NCBI GenBank assembly: GCA_030280995.1
Contig: JASXTE010000001.1
Span: 29,234,606-29,298,605, forward strand
Reading direction: 5' to 3'
Length of the DNA: 64,000 nt
Source: Hemileia vastatrix
Taxonomy: Eukaryota; Basidiomycota; Pucciniomycetes; Pucciniales; Zaghouaniaceae
The notes below the pieces were generated by a model. The model saw nothing but the letters and a program-made list of their open reading frames with translations, did no database searches and was not told the DNA's origin. Shown here piece by piece: positions 43,951-54,239 of this stretch (its first letter is position 1; every line of letters starts with the position of its first letter). Position numbers and translations under genes: made by a program.

Positions 43951-45354
43951 ATGCCTCGTCATCCTAGATCTTCTCAAAGGCAGCCATCACCCAGTTGTTC
44001 TTCAATTCCCACTACTTCCTCTTTCCCCCGCTCAGCTGAGAAATCAAAGACCGTTCAATTAAAAAAAGATGAACATCTCATTCTTATCAACTGGCTGAAA
44101 ACCAAATCTAACTATGATTCTTGTTTTGGTACTGAGTATGCCACTAAAGTAGGACGGCCCCCCGCATCAAAAGTTAATGGCTATCTTCTAATGGCAAATG
44201 AATTACGCAATAAGACCAAGGGAAGGATTGATCTTTTGCCTAAACAGATGTCTGAACGCTTCAAGCATTACCGAGCAAAATACAAGAAGGCAAAGGCTCT
44301 TTCATCTTCCACTGGTTTTGGGATTACCGACAATGATATAACTAAGGGCATAAAATCCATAGACGATAAACTTGATTCTTTATGTCCTTACTTTAAAGAG
44401 ATGGATGCAATTTTTGGAGAGCGAGCTGATGTTAATCCTGTAAACATGTTGGATGGAGAAGATCCTATCTCCGAACATGATGTTGAAGCAAATCTTTTCC
44501 CATCCTCTTCCTCCACTCAAGCCTCCCCTCATTTGAATGAGACATATCTAAATAGCTTTTCTGTAGATCCTATAGGTGATTTAACCCAACCAAATCTAAC
44601 TCAGGTCTGTTTCTTTTTTCTTTTATCTTATCAATTCTATTTTTTATTTACTTATCTTTTTCTTATTTCTTAAAAGGCTGATGAACAAACCCAGGATCCT
44701 CAATCATCTGAGTCTGAAGCTAGTGACAATGATGAGGAGGAAAATGTTACGTTGAACAAAAAGAGAAGGGCTTCAACTAGTCTAAATTTCCTCTCCCAAA
44801 GAAGACGAAAAAGTGATACTTCATCACAAACACCTTTTTCTTCGATGGAACAGTTTTTAGAGAAACGTGATGCTGGTAAGTGATATCATACCTCTTATTA
44901 CTTTACTCTGCTTTTCTTCTACTTTATGTTAATTTTTATTCTCACTCTAGAACAAGTGGAAATTGCTAAAGAGACTCTGAGCTTTGAAAAGAAGAAATAC
45001 GAGCTCTCTTTAAGGAGGTATGACAGAGTACAAGATTTGGAAGAGAGGAAGTATGAGCTCTCCTTACGGAAGGATGATCGGATCCAAGATTTGGAGGAGA
45101 AGAAGTTTGAGCTCTCTTTACAGAAGGATGGTAGGGCCCAAGATTTGGAGGAGAAGAAGTTTGAGTTAACTCTTAGTATTGAAAAATCCAAAAATAAGGA
45201 AAAAACACTCGAGCATCAAAACTTAATGGAACAGATGAAGTATAAGCATGATCTCCAAGAAAGTTCTAAAAAGAAAGATTTCTTGATCAAATGCATTAAA
45301 GCAAACAAATCTGTTGAAGAAATAGAACGTTTAATGAAATTTTTTGTTGACTAG
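43951..45354 (+). CDS. SANT/Myb-like accessory protein of element I (exons 43951-44604, 44677-44875, 44951-45354)
   Basis: 418 residues. ATG 43951 is chosen because it matches the MPRH/MPPRH starts of the F and H remnants. Residues about 45-160 form the putative SANT/trihelix DNA-binding part (KKDEHLILINWLKTKSNYD, RFKHYRAKYKKAKALSSSTGFG). The middle is acidic. The last exon holds a coiled coil built from 16-residue repeats with DLEEKKFELSL, then a basic end. Introns: GTCTGT...AAAAG (72 nt) and GTAAGT...CTCTAG (75 nt); phases fit. PIF/Harbinger elements normally encode such a partner, which recruits the transposase to the nucleus and element ends. No lesions seen. Confidence 0.8.
45000..45180 (+). 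repeat. 48-bp coding tandem repeat, about four units
   Basis: GATTTGGAGGAGAAGAAGTT and its variants recur every 48 bp, encoding the 16-residue coiled-coil units of the SANT/Myb-like protein. Confidence 0.85.
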
Positions 45355-45489
45355 TTTCTTTTATTTCTTTCACACTTCATGTGTTCATATTTATTTGTAC
45401 ATAAATTTTACAATTATTTTCTGTATTTCTTGAAATATCGTATTTTAATGTTAAATATTCTTTTTTTAAATAAAATTTTCAAGTCTCCT

Positions 45490-45905
45490 TTGAAAATTTG
45501 ACAATCCCCCACCCCTGGATTTTTTTGAAGTAAGGGGTGGGTATCACAAAAATTCTTTCATGTCATGAATCTTGAAAGTTTTATATGAAAATTTGGCTTT
45601 ACTACCCCCTGCATTTTACCCGTATCCCAAAAATTCTTACATGTCAAGAATTTCACAAGTCTTATAAGAAATTTTGGCACAACCCCCCATGGATTTTATT
45701 GAAGTAAGGGACGGGTATCACAAAAATATTTACAAGTCAAAAAAATTCTATATCTGTTTAAAAAAATTGGCAATACTCTCCCCTGCATTTTATTGAAGCA
45801 AGGGGTGGGTATCACCAAAATTTTTCTAAGTCATCAATTTCACATGTCAGATTTGAAAATTTGGCAATACCCCCCCTGCATTTTATTGAAGTAAGGGGTG
45901 GAAGT
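45490..45905. repeat. Tandem repeat of about 95 bp, about five units, in element I
   Basis: Each unit carries GGCAATACCCCCCCTGCATT, TTATTGAAGTAAGGGGTGGG and TATCACAAAAATT. The CCCC...GGGG parts can pair within a unit. It lies downstream of the SANT/Myb-like gene. Confidence 0.8.
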
Positions 45906-46200
45906 CATCTAAATTTAATATAATTACATAAATTATTAAATAAATATCTAATATATATCAATTTCCCTAGTTTAAAGTAATGACAATCCCTCAAGCCAAA
46001 ATGCAGACCAAGTCGAGAAACATAAGTTTGGGACTTTCTACAGGTATAGGAAAGAGGAACCCCATGAAACAAATAAATGTTATCATGATTACCTGTTATA
46101 CAACACAAGGTTGATGGCTCATCACATTATTTGAGAAAATCGATATATAAAAAATATTTATTAAAAATTTATGAAAAAATATAAAATTTTCGATGACAAC
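45906..46200. other. Spacer in element I
   Basis: A/T-rich, no supported gene; it probably contains the 3' end of the oxygenase transcript. Confidence 0.4.
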
Positions 46201-46201
46201 T

Positions 46202-46890
46202 CTAATCCCCATACTTTTTGGATCTAGATAAAGTTTTTTTAAATTGAATAACTTTACCTTCTTTCTTTACCTTATTGATTCTTTGTATCAACTTATTACT
46301 GATTTGAAATGAGCAACCGAAATGAGTGAAATCTTGACAGGATTCCAAACCAGGAGGAGCTTTGGTCGTTTGATGATTATCCTTAGAAGAATTCCAAATA
46401 GTTTCAATGATACCATTTCCTAAACCAAAATCAATGATGCACCGGTGGTCTTGAAAATATAAACCATGTCCTTTGATTTTAGCTGGAGATGGTATTGGGT
46501 GGCCAGTTATCCGATTGATATATGAGAATATTCCAAAAGTAAGAAAATTGGCATCATTCCTATCGATATGAATCCTATTGTGGAATCCAGAATGAGTGAT
46601 AATAACATTAGAAAATAAAAGATATTCGTGGCTGATATCTTCCCATTCGGAGTCACACCAATTCGGTATTCCAACTTTGGTTGCAAGTTCATGATTTTCT
46701 TCAAATGCTTTATTACAGAGCTTGTTGAGTCGAAAAGCAAGAAAAGAGTCAAAGGAAGGTAGAATGTCCCATAAGCGAAAATCTTCATCTTTTTGAGATT
46801 TAGTGATATTCTTGACCAACAAATATATGCCTATATGATTGAAATGCCTAGATAATAATCATATAAGAGTTTCAGAATCCTTATCCTCTA
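46202..46890 (-). pseudogene. TET/JBP-like 2OG-Fe(II) oxygenase of element I (N-terminally truncated)
   Basis: The open core 46202-46822 has no ATG of its own. The same frame continues upstream to about 46890 past one TGA (near 46867): HFNHIGIYLLVKN, EDKDSETLI. Core motifs: iron-binding H-I-D in GFHNRIHIDRNDANFLTFG, GHGLYFQDHRCIIDFG, and the distal His in WNSSKDNHQT. A C-terminal FGCSFQISNKL aligns with the F copy's LGSSIQISKKL. Unlike F, the H-x-D is kept. An Arg for 2-oxoglutarate binding after the distal His is not obvious. Either upstream exons are not recognised or the N-terminus is lost. It is in the opposite orientation to the F copy. Confidence 0.68.
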
Positions 46891-46930
46891 AATATGCAAT
46901 ATAAAAATGTGAAATAAGACAAGTGAAATT

Positions 46931-47245
46931 TGGAAAAAAGGCTCAACTTAAAAGGTCAAAATCTCAGCAACCACTGAACCTAATTCAAACCTGCTTGTGG
47001 GAAATGAAAGATATGCTTTAGTAGAATCTTCAGTTAAAGGACATGTGATTTAAATAAACCTAACCCTAATTTTTTACATAAAAAAATGAAATAAAAATTT
47101 AAATTGGGAAAAAAAAGGCTCAACTTTAATGGTCAATATCTCAGCAACCACTGAATCAAATTCAAATCTGTTTGCAGGAAATGAAAGGTAGCCTTCAGGA
47201 GAATCTTCAGTAAAAAGAACATTAGATTTGAATAAACCTAACCCT
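46931..47245. repeat. Tandem duplication, about 175 bp, in element I
   Basis: AAAAGGCTCAACTT-A-GGTCAA and TCTCAGCAACCACTGAA, through AAACCTAACCCTAATT, occur twice (46931-47070 and 47106-47245) at about 85-90% identity. No coding role. Confidence 0.85.
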
Positions 47246-48093
47246 AATTCCGAGTCTGATTTTCAAAATTTTACAAAAACTTGAAAAGTGGTAATGAAGA
47301 TGAGATCAAAAGGAGTTTTATAAGTTCACTGTTATCCAGATAAGAGTCATACATATATTTAAGTATGAAGTTTTTATAAAAGGAATGAGATATCATATAG
47401 GCATGAAAAAAAGGAGATGAAACTTACCTTGATTGAAAAGTAGGAAAAATAGAGTGAGAAAGATTGATGTTGGAATTGTGGGGAAATTGAATATGGAGTA
47501 AGTAACATGCATAAAGAATGTGCAATGTATGTGTTTCAATGAAATGGAGCCAAAAAAAAGTGAAATAAGGGAAAGGGGGGATAATGACAATTCCAAGGAG
47601 GGATGAAGAGTAGGGTGATGGAGCTAAAAAATAAAGTAAAGAGGGAGAGAAAAAAAAGGTTAATTATACCATTGAAATCCAAAATAACCACTTACAAAAA
47701 AAATTTAGATAAAAAAAATAAAATAAACAGAAAAAAACAAAAAAAATTATAATTAGTAATCAAAAAATCAAAAAAAAAGAATAAAATGACTTACCTGGAG
47801 AGATGAGATGACAAAGTGAATGAAACCAAATTGTTTGAGGGATGTTGGAGGAGAATAGGAAAAGGATATGAGGGATGAATGAAAAAAAAAATCACTGACA
47901 AAATATGCAATTTCAGAAAATATGCGATTTCATGTTGAGCTGGTGAAAGAAAACCAATGAGCCATCCAAAAAAAAGATATTCACCGTAAATTCAAAAAAA
48001 AAAATGAATATGCAACAAACCAAAATACAAAACCAAGTGATTAAAGTACACAAAGAGGACATTTGAAAAGTATGAAATCATAAAAATAAAAAA
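47246..48093. other. Non-coding interior of element I
   Basis: A/T-rich with long A runs. AATATGCGATTTCATGTTGAG near 47918 is shared with element H near 31590. No gene is seen. Confidence 0.5.
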
Positions 48094-49353
48094 TTAAAAG
48101 GGTGAAGAGAAATGTTGGAGAGTAATTGGCATTATAATGGGGCGTATGCCGGTTGATTGAATGATTTGTGAATCAAGGGAGGGGAGTGCCAGTGGTGGTT
48201 CAGGATCATCTTCTTCATAAAGATCATTCCACTCATCCTTTAAATCAGCTAGAATATTGTGGAGTATTACGCAAGTCAAGATCCAATGATTTGCAGTTTT
48301 GATCTTCAATTTTTTTTGAAATTGGATTCTGAGCTCCCAAAGACTAGAAAATTGTCCCTTTAAAATACCTATAGCATGTTCAATTCGTACTCTTGATTGT
48401 GCAAGGTGATAATTAAATTTAGTTTTGGGGTCATTTTCTGAATTTGCACCCCGGAAAGCAGGTATAATGTACTTTCCACTTGCATATGCTGAGTCTGCAA
48501 GGAGGTAATGAGATTCATCAAAGTATGAGTCAGGGGATTGAGAAATCCTCATTCTTTGGAAGACGGAAGAGTCATGACATGATCCAGGGCAGCCACTGTG
48601 AAAAGCAATAAATTTTTTATTGAAATTGCATACAAGTTGAACAGCAATAGAGTATCTAGAAAGAAGATAAAAAGTTAGATTGTGGAAGATGAGAACTTGG
48701 AGGAGATTTTGAAGAAACCTTTTTTTGCGATCAAAATAATGGTTGCCATCATGAGCAGGCTTTTGACTCAAAGGGATGGTTGTGCCATCAACAAAACCTA
48801 TACAGCCAGGGAAACCTTCAGCTTGCATTACTTGAGAGGATTCAAGTTGCTGTTCTGGAGTTGGCCAAGCAAGATTTTGAGACTTGAGGGAAAGGATAGC
48901 AATCATACAGCGCTTGGTGTATAATATCTCGGTACCATATCCTATGTTAAAGAGATTATCCAAACGTCTTATGGCAGCACCATTTCCATTTGAGCCAAAG
49001 CAACATAGAGCAACAGCAAGTTGGATGGCAGGATTACGCTGTTTGTTATGAGAATTGTTATGGAAGATAGGATGATCGGAGATGAGTTGATAAAGTTTGA
49101 AGAAAGAATCGGGAGAAGTTCTAAAAAGTTGTGTGAAGTTTAAATGAGGAATGTTGAGAATAGAGGCCAGATCATATCGGGGATCATGATAAAGATTTGG
49201 CCCCCTGGTGATGATGTAACGCTTTTTGGAAAGAAAACACATATAAGCTAAAGCATCTTCCAAATCAGAGTCAGATTTATAGTAAAGAACTAAAAGAAAA
49301 GTGATAGCATTCATTGTTGAGTGAAGTAGCTTCCTAGTAGAGAGGTGTTTCAT
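48094..49353 (-). CDS. Harbinger (HARBI1-like) DDE transposase of element I (exons 49353-48719 and 48655-48094)
   Basis: 398 residues. ATG 49353 (MKHLSTRKLL) is aligned with the starts of F and H; the open frame reaches further upstream but without homology. The 63-nt intron (GTTTCT...TTCTAG) sits at the same place as in F and H (DRKKR-YSI). Catalytic triad: D189 (FVDGTT), D266 (LADSAY), E304 (RIEHAIG), plus the conserved GSCHDSSVF. Length fits the family. It excises and inserts the element at T/A-rich targets with the SANT/Myb partner. It looks complete, so it is the likely source for trans-mobilisation of relatives with GGGGGTATCA ends. Confidence 0.9.
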   Translation of the reverse strand: MKHLSTRKLLHSTMNAITFLLVLYYKSDSDLEDALAYMCFLSKKRYIITRGPNLYHDPRYDLASILNIPHLNFTQLFRTSPDSFFKLYQLISDHPIFHNNSHNKQRNPAIQLAVALCCFGSNGNGAAIRRLDNLFNIGYGTEILYTKRCMIAILSLKSQNLAWPTPEQQLESSQVMQAEGFPGCIGFVDGTTIPLSQKPAHDGNHYFDRKKRFLQNLLQVLIFHNLTFYLLSRYSIAVQLVCNFNKKFIAFHSGCPGSCHDSSVFQRMRISQSPDSYFDESHYLLADSAYASGKYIIPAFRGANSENDPKTKFNYHLAQSRVRIEHAIGILKGQFSSLWELRIQFQKKLKIKTANHWILTCVILHNILADLKDEWNDLYEEDDPEPPLALPSLDSQIIQSTGIRPIIMPITLQHFSSPF

Positions 49354-49618
49354 TGTTGCTGGTGGAAGGGTTATGTGATGAGGGAAGTGGGAATTCACCG
49401 CCAAATGTGCAGTTGGGGTGTGTAGATAGAAAAAAAAACTTAAGTGTTCGCCACCAAAATTAAGTAGCATAGAGTGAGGAAATACTTAAGGATGGCATCA
49501 GCAATTATAAGTCATGTGACTTTCTTAAAAATCCATCATGGATGAGATGAGTTTGGGATCAGGAATTAGGAATGGAAATTGGGGTATAAGAGGCGGGATA
49601 ATGCATTATCGTGGATTT

Positions 49619-49650
49619 CTTATCCACTAGCCCTGGGGCTAGTGGATAAG
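49619..49650. repeat. Perfect subterminal hairpin of element I, 14-bp arms
   Basis: CTTATCCACTAGCC, loop CTGG, then the exact complement, about 85 bp inside the right end. Confidence 0.9.
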
Positions 49651-49738
49651 AATCTTCCGCAATCAATAATGTCTGATCCCGGGAAAAAAAATTCCTGATC
49701 CCTAATTGCGGATCCCTGAACATTGATACCCCCTATTA

Positions 49739-50378
49739 AGTCTTTCAAAGACATTGGTAATTTATAGAGGATCCTGTCCTTCCATAACTCAACCTCCATA
49801 TTTGGGTCCCTTGCCCTCAAGATTTTTAGAAGTTTCATTAAGAACTCAATAGGTTTATCAGTAGAAGAGTTATATCTAGTTTCCTTATACTGCCTTTTTT
49901 GAGCCATCCTAAACTTGGAGCCACCAAATTGTGCTTTTATCAATTTCTTCCAATCTTCCCATGAGTAGTAATTATTATTCAAGAGAACAGATTCATACCA
50001 CATTAAGGCTACATTGGTAAATAAAGAAATTAATTTAGACACAATTTCCTCATCTGGGAGTTTGTAAGAATTTTTTAAGTTATCAATTCTGCAAATGAAT
50101 TGCTTCCAATCAGAAGAAGAATCACCATCAAATGTTGGATACTGGTCAAGTTTTAGCCAATTCTTTTGATTTAAAGGAGTCTCCTTAGTATTAGCTTGTT
50201 TCTGAGAAAGAAGCAGGTGTAACTTCTCCAATTGTGCAGTAATCTAATTGTTTAATCCTTCTGGTGAAGATCCTGGTGCATTATCAATTTTTGATGGAAA
50301 TTCAGTGGTATCAATAGGTATTTCTGAATCTAATTTTACTTTAGATGAACTAGCAATAGGTAAACTTGGAGAATCTTG
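49739..50378 (-). pseudogene. Element E Gag capsid-like region
   Basis: Open 49620-50231 (the part below 49734 is element I). It encodes QKNWLKLDQYPTFDGDSSSDW and LPDEEIVSKLISLF, ending SLKDL at the I insertion. Upstream of a TAA near 50245 a little more gag is legible up to 50378, then homology to A stops abruptly. Confidence 0.8.
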
Positions 50379-51180
50379 TACCCTGTTTGCTAGACCCTCT
50401 AATTAAACACACTTGACCCCTTTAAAAGTGAAGATAATTGTCCCAGACAGACTGCCAGAAAGAGTTGAAATGAACAGTAATATATTCCAACAAAAAACAA
50501 GCCAATGAGACAGTGAGGAGAAGAGAGGCAATGAGTAAAGAGATAAGATTCTCCTTAAAATATTCCATCACACACGCATCATACAGCCAGTGCACAGACC
50601 ACCCTGACCGATTCCCCACCCAAAATCCAGCTTTCCCAGCCTTTTTTATGCATAAAAATTCATTTTAGCATCTCCCCAGCGCCCAGGCGGGCACACCGCT
50701 TCAAGGCGGGATGCCGCTTAGGGGCGAGCAGGCCTCTTCTAGGCTCTAAAACACCCATACAACCCATAAAACCCCTAAAAACCCTAAAAACCCATAACTT
50801 TACTAATAAACAAGATAAAAACACATAAGACATACCAAAATGAAAAGAAAATAAAGAAAAGTAAGCTGAGACATAATAAGTGACCCTATATTAAGCCTAA
50901 ATAAGCACCATTAAACAATAAACTTCAGATAAATACCAATAACAACACCATAACTACCCTATAAAACAAGGTAACCACCCATAAGGGATACCAAAATGAA
51001 GAGAAAAGAAAGGACATCAAGCTGAGACATAATAAGTGACCCTAGCTTAAGACTCCATAAACACTACTAACTATCACCTAAAGATGAAAAAAATCCACCA
51101 ATAACACCCTACATACCAAATACCCCCAAATATGCACTCCAAAGGCCTACCCAGGTTTGGGTCACCACAACGTAGAGTAT
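50379..51180. other. Sequence of unknown origin replacing gag and leader of element E
   Basis: About 800 bp with no match to A, B, C or J. It has a GC-rich patch (50690-50740, AGGCGGG and CCGCTT repeated) and an imperfect direct repeat with GATACCAAAATGAA-AGAAAA and CAAGCTGAGACATAATAAGT-type motifs at about 50835 and 50990. It starts TGTACCC and ends CACCACA, which could be LTR-like, but no target duplication is seen. Confidence 0.5.
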
Positions 51181-51432
51181 TAAAAGTGAAAAGTGACCCA
51201 TGAATAGTAATCAATATAATTACCACAAATATATTTGACTATAGTCAATATATGAACCGAAGTTTTGAAGCGCGGTTTGATTCCCAGTTGCAGCAAAAAG
51301 TAAGTCACGTGGCTGATGACGTTCTTCATCTTTGTCGTATACTTGTCCTATCAGCACCTCGTTGTCAATTGTCCCTCAGTTTCCGGCTTCAAGATATCAA
51401 TGCACCATCGACTATTTGGAAAGGGCATCAGT

Positions 51433-53745
51433 TGTCAATGGGTCTTTCAAGTCTAGAAGGTTTTTCAGGGAGGTCCAATGGCAGTAACAACTGTATTTAT
51501 GGGATTCAAACTTGGGTATGTATTTCCTTATCTAATAGAATGTTTACTCAATAGACAGAGGTAAAGATTTAAATTATTATTATAATTAATTTTTTAGAAT
51601 TATGTGGATGTAAATACTAAGTCACTAAAAGATAGTAATAAATGGATTTTAAATAGTTATATTAAAATGGATAAGTAATGGAATGATTAAAAAACAACCA
51701 AAAAGAGAGGCCTTATATATGAAAAGGAGAGACAAAGCACGGCAATAAAATTCTAAAAAAAGTAGTATGAGAGAGAGAGAAAAGGAATATTCCAGAAGTT
51801 GTCAGGCTAATATCAACTAAAAGGACGTGAACTAGCTTGAAAAGTTATTTTCTAGAAGATTTATATGGTCCTATATGAATACTGTAGTGTAGATCCAACA
51901 AATAGTAAAATATAATTCAAAATAAAGGTCTCAGTAATATAATTCTTACTATTTTTATATATGGCTTATAATCCTTTTAGTTGGTAGAAAAATAGAGTTT
52001 AATATTTCAGATACTACTCAAAAGACTTATAAGAGTACTAATTTATGTTTATTGTAATTGATTTTGTTATATGGTGTAAATTGTAATGATAAAGAATGTA
52101 GAAACAAGACCCAAAAACCTCCTACTTTTATACACACTGAGTTCCCTAATGAATCACTTGATATACCACTCCAATACACAGTTAATGACGCCTCAAACCA
52201 GCTACTAGAAATGACCATCAATATCCTGAGTAATACATGACATAATTAGAAGAGAAACAACTGTCAAAATCCTGTAATAATAAGGAAAATCTATCAAAAT
52301 TTAAGAATAAGATAAAAAGAGAGTATATGCGTATTAAACAATAATATAAAAGACTAAAGAGGGAATTTTTAAGGCTAATATAAGCTTGATAATAAGGGGA
52401 ATTCACTTTAGAAATGATGGAACTAATCCTGAAATTATACTACATGAAATTTCCGTTCAAAAATGACCAATATTGACTGAGAAACCACCCAAAAACTCAA
52501 AAAAGAGCATGAGATGTGGGGTAACTACATGCAGTCCTTGGCAGGCGCTTTCATGGGTAAATCCTTTACTCAATTTAGGCAAATTTAAGCGTGGTGATGA
52601 AATAAGAGGCCAAGAGTGAGGTTATTAATGAAATTAGTGCATATAAACAGGGTCAATGCATTATTAATTATGCTAGGACACTAAATAAGTGCCTCTTGCC
52701 AATTTTAGCATGTTTCCCAACAGTGGGCATAGAATGTGGGTTAATTATAGTGTTAAAAAGCTAAATTTGCTAAAAATGAAGCTATTCACACGGGAAAAAT
52801 GCAGGCAGTATGTGGCCAGTACACAGAAGCCATTTTTGGCATTAAAAACACCAAATTTGAAAAGTATTATTATTATGCATTTAAGTAGCCAAATCAGTAG
52901 TCCTAAATGACACAAATTAAACTGTCAAAGCGCATTTTTAATATTATTAAATTTATAGTGCATATAATCAACTTTTAAGTGATATAAAGCACATTTCTTG
53001 TTTTTTGAATAAAACAATGAAAATAACAGCTTTAAGTATACTTAAAAATTATATAGCCTTATAATTTAGGATCTTAAGGGTACCCTAAAATATTCCAACT
53101 TAATATTAAGTACATAAGACTTATAAAAGGTGGATATATGTGTGTATATAAGGTGTTATAATGGCATTTTTTGTGTATTATCATAATTTTACTTATGTAT
53201 ACTGTTTGCATACTCTCATTTATTGTTCCCATGTATATTTCATGTGCTTAGCATAACTTATAAGTACTTTTTACTCAGTCCTGGAAATATACAGGCTTAC
53301 AGAAGGAGTATTTTAATATAATAAAGTTGTTCTAAAAAGAAGGTGTCAAAAATATGTATTTACAGAGTATGTCAGGAATACATTAATTTATTTAATATTC
53401 ACTGTAAAGGTCAATTCTAAATAAGAAATTTTAATTTTTTGTAGATATTTATTTTTGTTTGAATATTAAAAATTTTATTTTAATTTTAAATCTATTTTTT
53501 AATATAAATTTTAATTTCTTTTAACCTGTCAAGGAGCACAGTGTTAGGGAATAAAAATATAAGGGACATTTTAATATTTAATTTTAATTATTCATTAATT
53601 TTACCATTCTGTAACTATTTAATTTATTAAAGGTATTTTAAATGTAACTAATTTATAATTAAATAATTAAAATAATAAGGTGTGGCTTCATCCAGATAAT
53701 AATTACTAATTGTTTTACTGGGTAAGTCTAGCAGCCTGGCAGACA
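51433..53745 (-). repeat. 5' LTR of element E, split by solo LTR K
   Basis: Segments 51433-51799 and 53302-53745 together match 37909-38716. The plus-strand terminus at 53745 reads GGCAGACA. Confidence 0.9.
51800..53301 (-). mobile_element. Solo LTR K of the B family (1502 bp)
   Basis: It starts TGTCAGGCTAATATC and ends GGCTTACA. It is alignable over its whole length with the B LTRs but much more diverged. Flanks GAAGT / GAAGG are a 4-of-5 target duplication; the intact site GAAGG is seen in the other E LTR near 38279. Confidence 0.9.
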
Positions 53746-53750
53746 CCTTA

Positions 53751-54218
53751 TAAAGTCAAAAAGGAGAGGAAATATGGAGTCAAAAATTCTATATACATGA
53801 GAATGAGAGAAATAATAATTCCAGTGATAGAAATTTCTAATAATTAAAGTGTTTCTAGAAAGAATGTACTCATATACACTCTTTATCTGTATATGTAAAT
53901 TTTAATTTTAATTTATTTGATTTTATTTTAAGTTTCTGTACATGCTAAAGTAAAAATAAATAAAAAATAATTGATTTTAATATATAGTATTTTTATAGTT
54001 TTATTTTACCTTTCAGCTGTCATGAGGACACTTTCAAGGAATAAAAAATGGGGAACATTAATTTTAATTAATTACTTGTGTTACTTATCTATTTGGTTAA
54101 ATTAATATAAGTAAATTAAAAAAGTAAGTTAAATTGAATAAAAAATAAATAAATTCCATGGCTCCATCCTAGAAAAAAATTAATTATTTACTGGGTAAGT
54201 CCAGTAGCCGGGCTGACG
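53751..54218 (-). repeat. Element J 3' LTR, inner part
   Basis: Continuation of 37622-37908 after E. It ends GGCTGACG, where sister LTRs have GGCTGACA, and is followed by the purine tract at 54219-54229. Confidence 0.75.
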
Positions 54219-54239
54219 CTCCCTCACTATAAAATAACA

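Larger units (their letters stand above)
43600..49733. mobile_element. PIF/Harbinger-type element I, 6.1 kb, with TET-like oxygenase
   Basis: Ends are GGGGGTATCAATGTT / AACATTGATACCCCC with perfect TATTA on both sides (43595-43599 and 49734-49738). The uninterrupted target (one TATTA) is visible in element A gag near 1474. It carries a plus-strand three-exon SANT/Myb-like gene, tandem repeats, a minus-strand TET/JBP-like oxygenase gene and a minus-strand intact two-exon DDE transposase. It has CpG-containing subterminal palindromes (TCCGCAATTAA with its complement). It is the most complete DNA transposon of the window. Confidence 0.93.
37909..53745 (-). mobile_element. Ty3/Gypsy element E, nested in J, host of I, K and N
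   Basis: The outer LTRs have perfect CCTTA duplications (37904-37908 and 53746-53750). Pol and gag lie on the minus strand, degraded. Three insertions sit inside it: solo LTR N in the protease-RT linker, Harbinger I in gag, and solo LTR K in the 5' LTR. About 2.2 kb of gag N-terminal and leader sequence found in A is replaced by unrelated sequence at 50379-51180. Confidence 0.92.

Noticed and set aside
44919..45191. Minus-strand Ser/Phe-rich 90-codon frame
   Set aside because: Antisense of the coiled-coil repeat of the SANT/Myb-like protein.
45490..45905. CRISPR-like array
   Set aside because: Units are degenerate, about 95 bp with no unique spacers, and the setting is a eukaryotic transposon.
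47230..47250. Telomere-like CCTAACCCTAA
   Set aside because: Only one and a half units, inside a duplicated transposon segment.
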